A program made the translations under genes and the position numbers. A model generated the notes under the pieces. The model saw nothing but the letters and a program-made list of their open reading frames with translations. It was not told the DNA's origin and made no database searches. This document shows positions 1-5,297 of a stretch of DNA of 5,454 nt, in pieces (position 1 is the first letter of the stretch; every line of letters begins with the position of its first letter). The stretch is from NCBI GenBank assembly GCA_002451175.1, contig DKBI01000282.1, positions 3,241 to 8,694 of the forward strand, given 5' to 3'. Source of the DNA: Betaproteobacteria bacterium UBA6904 (GTDB lineage: Bacteria > Pseudomonadota > Gammaproteobacteria > Burkholderiales > SG8-39).

Positions 1-260
1 GCCGCCTCGTCGCGCAGCGAGGCGGAGTAATCCATGCGGCAGCTGACGACGCGCAGGACCTCCGGAACCAGCGCGCCGGGCGTGGTGCGAAGCGCCGCAT
101 GCCGCGCCATATAATCCATTTCGCCGTGCCAACCCTTTGCCAGCCACTCGGCGAGACGAATGCCGGGCGCCGCGAGGTCCGGCTCGGCGATGCCGACCGC
201 CTGGAACCCCAGTTCCCTACCCCAGCGCTTGATGCGGCGCGCGAGCTCGACCATCGCCAT
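1..260 (-). CDS. queG: tRNA epoxyqueuosine(34) reductase QueG, N-terminal part (runs off the window)
   Basis: Reading the minus strand from the ATG at 260-258 gives 86 open codons up to the window edge. The family enzyme reduces epoxyqueuosine to queuosine at wobble position 34 of tRNA, using cobalamin and 4Fe-4S clusters, in the cytoplasm. Visible here are the N-terminal family signatures: KRWGRELGFQAVGIAEPDL at about residues 11-29, then EWLAKGWHGEMDYMARH at 38-54, then LVPEVLRVVSCRMDY at 64-78. These follow the E. coli QueG N-terminus closely. The cobalamin and ferredoxin-like domains lie outside the window. An in-frame stop at 272-270 limits the start to the ATG at 260 or the ATG at 254. 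No Shine-Dalgarno sequence precedes either. The gene diverges from tsaE, as queG diverges from the nnrD-tsaE operon in E. coli. The product call is confident; the choice between the two ATGs is open. Confidence 0.93.
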   Translation of the reverse strand, partial: MAMVELARRIKRWGRELGFQAVGIAEPDLAAPGIRLAEWLAKGWHGEMDYMARHAALRTTPGALVPEVLRVVSCRMDYSASLRDEA

Positions 261-735
261 GGCCGAACATCATATTGATCTGCCGGACGAAACGGCGACT
301 TTGCGTCTCGGCGCGGCGTTTGCCGCCGGGGCCCGTAACGGCCTCGCCTGCCATCTGCGCGGCGACCTTGGCAGCGGCAAGACCACCCTCGTCCGGGGGC
401 TGATCAGGGCCCTGGGCTCGGCCGAGCGCGTGAAAAGCCCCAGCTACACCCTGCTTGAACATTACACATTTTCGAGATTAAACTTGTATCACTTTGATTT
501 TTATCGTTTCAGCAACCCATCGGAATGGGTGAATTCCGGCTTTCGGGAGCACTTCGGCCCAGACGCCCTGTGTCTGGTGGAGTGGCCAGAGCGCGCGGGC
601 TCGAATCTGCCGCCGCCGGACCTCGAGGTGACGCTGCAAGTTGCCGGGGAGGGCCGCCGCGCCACCCTGCGCGCGTTCACCCCGGATGGCGAAGCCTGGC
701 TTGCGTCGGCGCTGGAGCGTTTTTCGCCTTCCTGA
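259..735 (+). CDS. tsaE: tRNA threonylcarbamoyladenosine biosynthesis ATPase TsaE
   Basis: The product is 158 aa (E. coli TsaE is about 153). TsaE is the small P-loop ATPase that works with TsaB and TsaD to make t6A at position 37 of ANN-decoding tRNAs. The Walker A loop GDLGSGKTT is at residues 35-43. The conserved VKSPSYTLLEHY segment is at 58-69, the LYHFDFYRF strand with Asp80 at 77-85, and LVEWPER at 106-112. The start is the ATG at 259; upstream starts in the same frame (160, 190, 232) would add sequence that only mirrors the opposing queG and is not family-like. No clear Shine-Dalgarno is seen. The start codon overlaps that of divergent queG by two bases. The 3' end overlaps the start region of amiC in another frame. 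Codons at about 461-510 are strikingly A+T-rich compared with the rest of the window. Identification is secure. Confidence 0.95.
   Translation: MAEHHIDLPDETATLRLGAAFAAGARNGLACHLRGDLGSGKTTLVRGLIRALGSAERVKSPSYTLLEHYTFSRLNLYHFDFYRFSNPSEWVNSGFREHFGPDALCLVEWPERAGSNLPPPDLEVTLQVAGEGRRATLRAFTPDGEAWLASALERFSPS
269..274 (-). promoter_or_regulatory. Candidate -10 element of queG inside tsaE
   Basis: The minus strand reads TATGAT, then GTTCGGCC, then the queG ATG at 260. It is one base off the -10 consensus and predicts transcription starting within a base or two of the start codon. No -35 match is seen at 15-18 bp. The element lies inside tsaE codons 4-6, so it also constrains the tsaE sequence. Confidence 0.35.
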
Positions 736-1922
736 GCGCCGCCCAGGCGCAGGTCCTCTCGACACGCATCTGGCCCGCCCAGGACTACACGCGGGTGACC
801 CTGGAATCGAAGAGCGAGCTGAAGTACACGCTGTTCACCGTCAAGGATCCCGAGCGTCTGGTGCTCGATCTGGAGGAAACGACGATGAGCCCGGCGCTCG
901 CGGAGCTGCACGGCAAGGTCACGCCGGACGATCCCTACATCGAAAAGCTTCGCGTCGGGCGCAATCGGCCGCGCGTCGTCCGGGTGGTGCTCGACCTGAA
1001 GAAGGAAGTGAGCGCGCAGGCGTTTGCGCTCGCCCCGGTCGCCGGCTACGGGCACCGGCTGGTGCTCGACATCTACCCTCTGGTCGCCCTGGACCCGCTC
1101 GCGTCGCTGATCCAGGAAACGGAAAAGAAATCCGCTGCGGCGGCGCCGCCGGCCTCCACGGCGCCGCGACCGGCCGATCAGGCGCCCCCGGAGGCGCCGA
1201 GCGTCGCGCGCCTCGCCACCATCGTCATCGACGCGGGGCACGGGGGCGAAGACCCGGGCGCAATGGGGCACCACGGATCCCAGGAAAAGCACATCACGCT
1301 GACCATTGCGCGCCGCCTGAAGGCGCTCATCGACGCGGAGCCCAACATGCGCGCGTTGCTCACACGCGACGGCGATTATTTCCTGCCGCTGCAGGCGCGC
1401 GTCGAAAAGGCCCGCAAGGTCCGTGCCGACCTCTTCGTGTCCATCCACGCCGATGCCTTCGTGCGCCCGCACGCGCGCGGGTCGTCGGTGTTCGCGCTCT
1501 CGACCCGTCGCGCCACCTCGGAAGCGGCGCGCTGGCTGGCCAAGAAGGAAAACGAGGCGGACCTGATCGGCGGCGTGAACCTCGACGTCAAGGACCGCTA
1601 TCTCGCGCGCACGCTGCTCGATCTGTCGCAGACCGCGACCATCGACCACAGCCTGCGGCTGGGCAGCTCGGTGCTGCGCGAACTCGGCGAGGTCAACACG
1701 CTGCACAAGGCGCGCGTGGAGCAGGCGAGCTTCGCCGTTCTCAAGGCGCCGGACGTGCCGTCCATTCTCGTCGAGACCGCGTTCATCTCCAACCCCGACG
1801 AAGAGCGCCGGCTGAACGACGAGGCCTATCAGGACAAGCTGGCGCGCGCGGTGCTCGCCGGGATCCGCCGCTACATCGCGAAGAATCCGCCGCGCCCGGG
1901 CTCACCCCTCGCGCTGAACTGA
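582..1922 (+). CDS. amiC: N-acetylmuramoyl-L-alanine amidase, AmiC type (start uncertain)
   Basis: This is a periplasmic zinc amidase that cuts the amide bond between MurNAc and the stem peptide during daughter-cell separation. Numbered from GTG 582 (446 aa), a hydrophobic signal core lies at about 38-53 with likely cleavage after SAAQA (residue 56). An AMIN targeting domain follows (57-165, from VLSTRIWPAQDYTRV to LVLDIYPL), then a Pro/Ala linker (166-212), then Amidase_3 from 214. Zinc ligands are His220 (DAGHGG), Glu235 (HGSQEK) and His289 (SIHAD); catalytic Glu398 is in VETAFISN. The segment at about 318-375 (NEADLIGG, LLDLSQTATIDHSL) matches the E. coli AmiC insert that carries the autoinhibitory helix released by an NlpD/EnvC-type activator. 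There is no LysM domain, which favours AmiC over AmiB. The frame offers ATG 525, GTG 570 and GTG 582, all deep inside tsaE, and no ATG, GTG or TTG again until 795, which would delete the signal peptide. The 3' end overlaps convergent dedA by 21 bp. Confidence 0.9.
   Translation: MARARGLESAAAGPRGDAASCRGGPPRHPARVHPGWRSLACVGAGAFFAFLSAAQAQVLSTRIWPAQDYTRVTLESKSELKYTLFTVKDPERLVLDLEETTMSPALAELHGKVTPDDPYIEKLRVGRNRPRVVRVVLDLKKEVSAQAFALAPVAGYGHRLVLDIYPLVALDPLASLIQETEKKSAAAAPPASTAPRPADQAPPEAPSVARLATIVIDAGHGGEDPGAMGHHGSQEKHITLTIARRLKALIDAEPNMRALLTRDGDYFLPLQARVEKARKVRADLFVSIHADAFVRPHARGSSVFALSTRRATSEAARWLAKKENEADLIGGVNLDVKDRYLARTLLDLSQTATIDHSLRLGSSVLRELGEVNTLHKARVEQASFAVLKAPDVPSILVETAFISNPDEERRLNDEAYQDKLARAVLAGIRRYIAKNPPRPGSPLALN
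693..749 (+). other. Predicted Sec-type signal peptide core and cleavage site of AmiC
   Basis: In the amiC frame, codons 693-749 read SLACVGAGAFFAFLSAAQA, a hydrophobic stretch preceded by basic residues (HPARVHPGWR) and ending in the AQA type I signal peptidase box. The mature protein would begin QVLSTRIWPA, directly at the AMIN domain. No Tat twin-arginine motif is visible in this frame, unlike E. coli AmiC. This element shows that amiC must begin upstream of 693, or at the non-standard CTG at 696, which would lack a charged n-region. Confidence 0.65.
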
Positions 1923-2555
1923 CGCGGCGCGGTGCCGCAGCCAGGCGACCAGGCCCGGCGAGATCGACAGCAGCACGATGCCGAGGATCACCAGGCTGAG
2001 GTTGTTCTTCACCACCGGCAGGTTGCCGAAGAAATACCCGGCCAGCGAAAGCGAAACGACCCAGACCAGCGCGCCGACGATGCTGAAGCCGAGAAACCGC
2101 GCGTAGGGCATCGTCCCCACACCGGCGACGAAGGGCACGTAGGTGCGCACGATCGGCACGAAGCGCGCAAGGATGATCGTCTTGCCGCCGTGCTTCTCGT
2201 AGAACGCGTGCGTGCGCTGCAGGTAGCGCGGATTGAGCCAGCGCGACCCGCGGTCGCGGAACACGCGCGGCCCCATCCAGCGGCCGATCCAGTAGTTGAC
2301 GTTGTCGCCGCAGAGCGCGGCGCACACCAGCACGGTCATCACGAGCCCCAGGTGCATGCCGCCCACCGCCGCGATCGTGCCGACGACGAACAGCAGCGAA
2401 TCCCCGGGCAGGAACGGCGTGACGACCAGGCCGGTCTCGCAGAACACGATGGTGAACAGCAGCGCGTAGACCCACACGCCGTGCTGCGCGACGAACGTCG
2501 CGAGGTGCCGGTCGAGGTGCACGACCAGATCCCAGAACTGCAGCAGGAATTCCAT
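1902..2555 (-). CDS. DedA family (VTT/SNARE-associated domain) inner-membrane protein
   Basis: The product is a 217-aa polytopic membrane protein. DedA proteins are inner-membrane transporters; some members recycle undecaprenyl phosphate or phospholipids, and several give resistance to cationic peptides and tolerance to alkaline pH. Key residues are Glu40 (VFCETGLVV), Asp52 (LPGDS), Arg131 and Arg137 (ARFVPIVRTYVPFVAG). Their spacing matches the functionally required E39, D51, R130 and R136 of E. coli YqjA, which also supports the ATG at 2555 as the start. The family signature GDNVNYWIGR is at 83-92. Hydrophobic segments lie at about 27-45, 53-65, 69-82, 140-177 and 185-206. The upstream DNA has no Shine-Dalgarno but a TACAAT hexamer ending 6 nt before the ATG. 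The gene sits inverted between amiC and mutL, diverging from mutL and converging on amiC. The exact substrate cannot be told from sequence. Confidence 0.93.
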   Translation of the reverse strand: MEFLLQFWDLVVHLDRHLATFVAQHGVWVYALLFTIVFCETGLVVTPFLPGDSLLFVVGTIAAVGGMHLGLVMTVLVCAALCGDNVNYWIGRWMGPRVFRDRGSRWLNPRYLQRTHAFYEKHGGKTIILARFVPIVRTYVPFVAGVGTMPYARFLGFSIVGALVWVVSLSLAGYFFGNLPVVKNNLSLVILGIVLLSISPGLVAWLRHRAASVQREG

Positions 2556-2561
2556 CCGCGG

Positions 2562-2567
2562 ATTGTA
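2562..2567 (-). promoter_or_regulatory. Candidate -10 element of dedA (leaderless geometry)
   Basis: The minus strand reads TACAAT, then CCGCGG, then the dedA ATG. With the usual 6-7 nt from the -10 element to the transcription start, the mRNA would begin at or next to the A of the ATG. I find no convincing -35 hexamer at 16-18 bp. A Shine-Dalgarno is also absent, which fits a leaderless transcript. Confidence 0.4.
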
Positions 2568-2580
2568 AGGGGGCCGTCGC

Positions 2581-2586
2581 TATAAT
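2581..2586 (+). promoter_or_regulatory. Candidate -10 element of mutL-miaA (leaderless geometry)
   Basis: A perfect TATAAT consensus lies 7 nt upstream of the mutL GTG at 2594. Transcription would start about one base before or at the start codon, leaving no room for a Shine-Dalgarno, and none is seen. The -35 position (2558-2563, GCGGAT with a 17-bp spacer) is far from consensus. The inverted dedA upstream means mutL cannot be read from the tsaE-amiC transcript, so a promoter is needed here. Confidence 0.5.
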
Positions 2587-2593
2587 CCGCGCG

Positions 2594-4336
2594 GTGAGCG
2601 CGATCCGGATCCTGCCCGAGCTGCTCGTCAGCCAGATTGCGGCAGGCGAGGTGGTCGAGCGCCCGGCGTCCGTGCTCAAGGAACTGCTCGAGAACAGCCT
2701 CGACGCCGGCGCGAGCGAAATCGTCGTCACGCTCGAAGCCGGCGGCGTGCGCCGCGTGCAGGTCGAGGACGACGGCGCCGGCATCCCGCGCGACGAGCTG
2801 CCGCTCGCACTCGCGCGCCACGCGACGAGCAAGATCGGCTCGCTGCAGGACCTGGAAGCGGTCGCCACGATGGGGTTCCGCGGCGAGGCGCTCGCTTCGA
2901 TCGCATCGGTGGCGCGTCTGTCGATCGCTTCGCGCACCGACGCCTCGCCGCACGCGCACGTCATCCGGGCCGAGGGCGCGTGGATCGGCGAAGTGACGCC
3001 GACGGCGCGCGTGCGCGGCACCACGGTCGCGGTGGAGGAGCTGTACTTCAATACGCCCGCGCGGCGCAAGTTCCTGCGCACCGAGGCGACCGAGTTCGGC
3101 CACTGCGACGACGTGTTCCGGCGCATCGCGCTCGCGCACCCCGAGATCGCCTTCACGCTGCGCCATAACGGCCGGGTCGGCGTCCATCTCAAGGCGCAGC
3201 CGCTGGGCGATCGCGCGGCCGCGCTGCTCGGCCGGGAATTCCTGCAAACCAGCCTCGCGGTGGAGGCCGAGGCGGGAACGCTCCGCCTGCACGGACTCGC
3301 GGGCGCACCGGCCGCCGCCCGCGCGCGCGCCGACGCGCAATTCTTCTTCGTCAACGGCCGCTACGTGCGCGATCGCGTCCTGGCGCATGCCGCGCGCGAG
3401 GCGTACGCCGAGCTGCTGCACGGGGCGCGCCAGCCGGCGTACATCCTGCACCTCGCGATGGATCCGCGGCGCGTGGACGTGAACGTGCATCCGGCAAAGA
3501 CCGAGGTGCGCTTCCGCGATTCGCAGAGCGTCCACCAGTTCGTGATGGCGGCTGTGCGCCGCGCCGTGTCGCCGAGCGCGGCGGACTCGCCGGTGGCCTA
3601 CGCGGCTCTGGCGCCGGCCGGCAATTCGGGGCCTGCCGTGCAGTCCGCCTTCGCGCTCGCGCAGCCGGCCGCCGCCTATCAGGCGTTCATGGCGACGGCG
3701 AATTCTGCAGCGCCCGCCGCAACGTTCCCTGCGACGGATGACGCGACCGGCACCGCGCCGCTCGGCTACGCCCTCGCGCAACTGCACGGCGTCTACATCC
3801 TCGCGCAGAACGCCGCAGGGCTCGTGCTGGTCGACATGCACGCGGCGCACGAGCGCATCGTCATGGAAACACTGCGCGCGCAGCTCGACGCGGGCCGGGT
3901 GCAGCGGCAGACGCTGCTCGTGCCCGCCGTGTTTCGCGTCGAGGCCCTCGACCTGGCCACGGCCGAGGAAAACCGCGCCGTGCTCGAGCAGCTGGGCATC
4001 GAATTCACGATGGCCGGACCGAACGAGCTGGCGCTGCGCGCCGCGCCCGCGCTGCTGACCGGTGGCGACCTCGCCTCGCTGGCGCGTGACCTGCTTGCCG
4101 AACTGCGCGAATTCGGCGCCGCGCGGGTGCTCGACGCGCAACGCGACGCCCTCCTCGCCGGCATGGCGTGCCACGGGGCGGTGCGCGCCAACCGGGCGCT
4201 CAGCGTGCCCGAGATGAACGCGCTGCTGCGCGAAATGGAGCAGACCGAGCGCGCGGGGAGCTGCAACCACGGGCGGCCCACCTGGTATCAGCTGACGCTC
4301 GCCGATCTCGACAAGCTCTTCCTTCGGGGACGCTAG
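2594..4336 (+). CDS. mutL: DNA mismatch repair protein MutL with endonuclease (nickase) motif
   Basis: The product is 580 aa. MutL couples MutS mismatch recognition to strand incision and helicase loading. The GHKL ATPase half holds Glu30 and Asn34 ([11 protein letters not shown]), Asp59 in DDGAGI, HATSKI at 76-81, GFRGEAL at 94-100, [19 protein letters not shown] at 142-160, and the Lys302 loop [10 protein letters not shown] at 299-307 that senses ATP. A variable Ala/Pro linker spans about 325-388. The C-terminal half carries the metal-binding nickase motif [12 protein letters not shown] (414-425, the D-x-H-A-x2-E-x4-E pattern), [12 protein letters not shown] (525-536), CNHGRPTW (557-564) and a terminal FLR (576-578). 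E. coli-type MutL, which relies on MutH, lacks these, so nicking by MutL itself is likely. The start is the GTG at 2594 because the conserved N-terminus ([20 protein letters not shown]) begins at residue 4 and no other start fits. The TAG stop lies one base before miaA. Confidence 0.97.
   Translation: MSAIRILPELLVSQIAAGEVVERPASVLKELLENSLDAGASEIVVTLEAGGVRRVQVEDDGAGIPRDELPLALARHATSKIGSLQDLEAVATMGFRGEALASIASVARLSIASRTDASPHAHVIRAEGAWIGEVTPTARVRGTTVAVEELYFNTPARRKFLRTEATEFGHCDDVFRRIALAHPEIAFTLRHNGRVGVHLKAQPLGDRAAALLGREFLQTSLAVEAEAGTLRLHGLAGAPAAARARADAQFFFVNGRYVRDRVLAHAAREAYAELLHGARQPAYILHLAMDPRRVDVNVHPAKTEVRFRDSQSVHQFVMAAVRRAVSPSAADSPVAYAALAPAGNSGPAVQSAFALAQPAAAYQAFMATANSAAPAATFPATDDATGTAPLGYALAQLHGVYILAQNAAGLVLVDMHAAHERIVMETLRAQLDAGRVQRQTLLVPAVFRVEALDLATAEENRAVLEQLGIEFTMAGPNELALRAAPALLTGGDLASLARDLLAELREFGAARVLDAQRDALLAGMACHGAVRANRALSVPEMNALLREMEQTERAGSCNHGRPTWYQLTLADLDKLFLRGR
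4326..4330 (+). promoter_or_regulatory. Shine-Dalgarno-like site supporting the miaA TTG start
   Basis: GGGGA ends 7 nt before the TTG at 4338, a normal spacing, and lies inside the last codons of mutL. It favours TTG 4338 over the in-frame GTG at 4347, which would be 16 nt away. Together with the one-base gap it suggests translational coupling with mutL. Confidence 0.4.
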
Positions 4337-4337
4337 C

Positions 4338-5297
4338 TTGCCGAACGTGCGGGACACGTCGGGCGCGCCAGCGGCGTACGCGCTGCTCGGTCCGACGGCG
4401 AGCGGCAAGTCGCGGCTCGCGATGGACCTGGCGGCCCGGCTGCCCGTGGAAATCGTCAGCGTCGATTCCGCGCAGGTCTATCGCGGCATGGACGTCGGCA
4501 CCGCCAAGCCGCCGGCCGCGGATCGCGAACGCGTCCGGCATCACCTCATCGATCTCGTCGACCCCGACGCAAGGTACTCGGCCGCCCGTTTTCGGGAGGA
4601 CGCGCTGCGCGCCATCGCCGAGATCCTCCGCCGCGGCCGCGTGCCGCTGCTCGTCGGCGGAACGATGCTGTACTACCGCGCCCTGGTCGCCGGCCTCGAC
4701 GCGATGCCCGCCGCGGACGCGGCGATTCGCGAGGCGATTGAAGCGGACGCCGGTCGGCGCGGCTGGCCGGCGCTGCACGCGGAACTGGCGCGGGTCGATC
4801 CGAGCGCCGCGGCGCGCATCGCGCCGGGCGACGCGCAGCGCATCCAGCGCGCGCTCGAGGTCTGGCGCATCACGGGCCGGCCGATCACTGCGCTGCAGAC
4901 CGCAGATGCGCCGAAGCTGCCGTTTTCGCTGAAGACGTTCGCCCTCGCCCCAGGGGACCGCGCCGCGCTGCACCGACGCATCGCGCAGCGCTTCGACGCG
5001 ATGCTCGCGGCCGGCCTGATCGACGAGGTCGTCGCGCTGCGTCGCCGCTACCGGCTCGCGCCGGAACTGCCGAGCATGCGGTGTGTCGGCTACCGGCAGG
5101 TCTGGGAATTTCTCGAGGGGTCGATCGATCGCGCGGCATTGCGCGAGAAAGCGGTTGCGGCGACGCGGCAACTGGCCAAGCGCCAACTGACCTGGTTGCG
5201 CGGCATGCAGCGCCAGGTCGTCGCCTGCGACGCCGCCGACGCGCCGGCGCGCGCCCGGCAGGCCCTGCTCATGCTGGCCGGGGCGAGGCCATGCTGA
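4338..5297 (+). CDS. miaA: tRNA dimethylallyltransferase MiaA
   Basis: The product is 319 aa (E. coli MiaA is about 316). It transfers dimethylallyl from DMAPP to N6 of A37 in UNN-decoding tRNAs, making i6A, the precursor of ms2i6A. The P-loop-like GPTASGKS is at residues 18-25. [18 protein letters not shown] at 41-58 includes Asp43, the equivalent of the catalytic Asp42 in E. coli. HHLIDLVDP is at 68-76, [11 protein letters not shown] at 80-90, [13 protein letters not shown] at 104-116, and [16 protein letters not shown] at 167-182. [11 protein letters not shown] at 249-259 and [15 protein letters not shown] at 275-289 complete the tRNA-binding C-terminal part. The start is a rare TTG with GGGGA upstream; GTG 4347 is the alternative and would remove only three residues. 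The gene follows mutL after one base, the same order as in E. coli, and its last 7 bp overlap the next ORF. Confidence 0.97.
   Translation: MPNVRDTSGAPAAYALLGPTASGKSRLAMDLAARLPVEIVSVDSAQVYRGMDVGTAKPPAADRERVRHHLIDLVDPDARYSAARFREDALRAIAEILRRGRVPLLVGGTMLYYRALVAGLDAMPAADAAIREAIEADAGRRGWPALHAELARVDPSAAARIAPGDAQRIQRALEVWRITGRPITALQTADAPKLPFSLKTFALAPGDRAALHRRIAQRFDAMLAAGLIDEVVALRRRYRLAPELPSMRCVGYRQVWEFLEGSIDRAALREKAVAATRQLAKRQLTWLRGMQRQVVACDAADAPARARQALLMLAGARPC

Larger units (their letters stand above)
2557..2591. repeat. 11-bp inverted repeat in the dedA/mutL intergenic region
   Basis: The left arm at 2557-2567 reads CGCGGATTGTA, which on the minus strand is TACAATCCGCG. The right arm at 2581-2591 is TATAATCCGCG. 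Ten of eleven positions match, and the arms are separated by 13 bp (2568-2580, including a run of five G). Each arm begins with a -10-like hexamer pointing at its own gene. The repeat may be two similar promoters placed back to back, or an operator for a dimeric regulator. The pairing is seen directly; the function is inferred. Confidence 0.5.

Noticed and set aside
110..115. TATAAT on the plus strand as a tsaE promoter
   Set aside because: It encodes the conserved Asp-Tyr-Met of queG on the other strand and has no -35 match (GCGAAG at 17 bp), so the match is probably by coding chance, although a tsaE promoter inside queG must exist somewhere.
720..724. Simple sequencing error in the T5 run to explain the amiC start
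   Set aside because: Any indel that joins ATG 686 to the amiC frame also moves tsaE into a frame with no stop until 1999, whereas the present tsaE stop gives a normal 158-aa protein.
1924..1938. Stem GCGGC / GCCGC with a 5-nt loop just after the amiC stop, as a terminator
   Set aside because: The stem is short, no T run follows on either strand, and such hairpins are frequent by chance in GC-rich coding DNA such as the dedA 3' end.
501..3354. Other long minus-strand ORFs (501-1706 opposite amiC; 1783-3354 across dedA and mutL) and the plus-strand ORFs 641-1999 and 1932-2585
   Set aside because: All are Arg/Ala/Gly-rich shadows of amiC, dedA or mutL with no family-like motifs; GC-driven lack of stops explains their length.
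2339..4408. A 689-codon minus-strand ORF spanning all of mutL and the start of dedA
   Set aside because: It mirrors mutL codons in a high-GC region where stops are rare, its protein is Arg/His/Ala-rich with no recognisable domain, and mutL has complete conserved motifs on the other strand.
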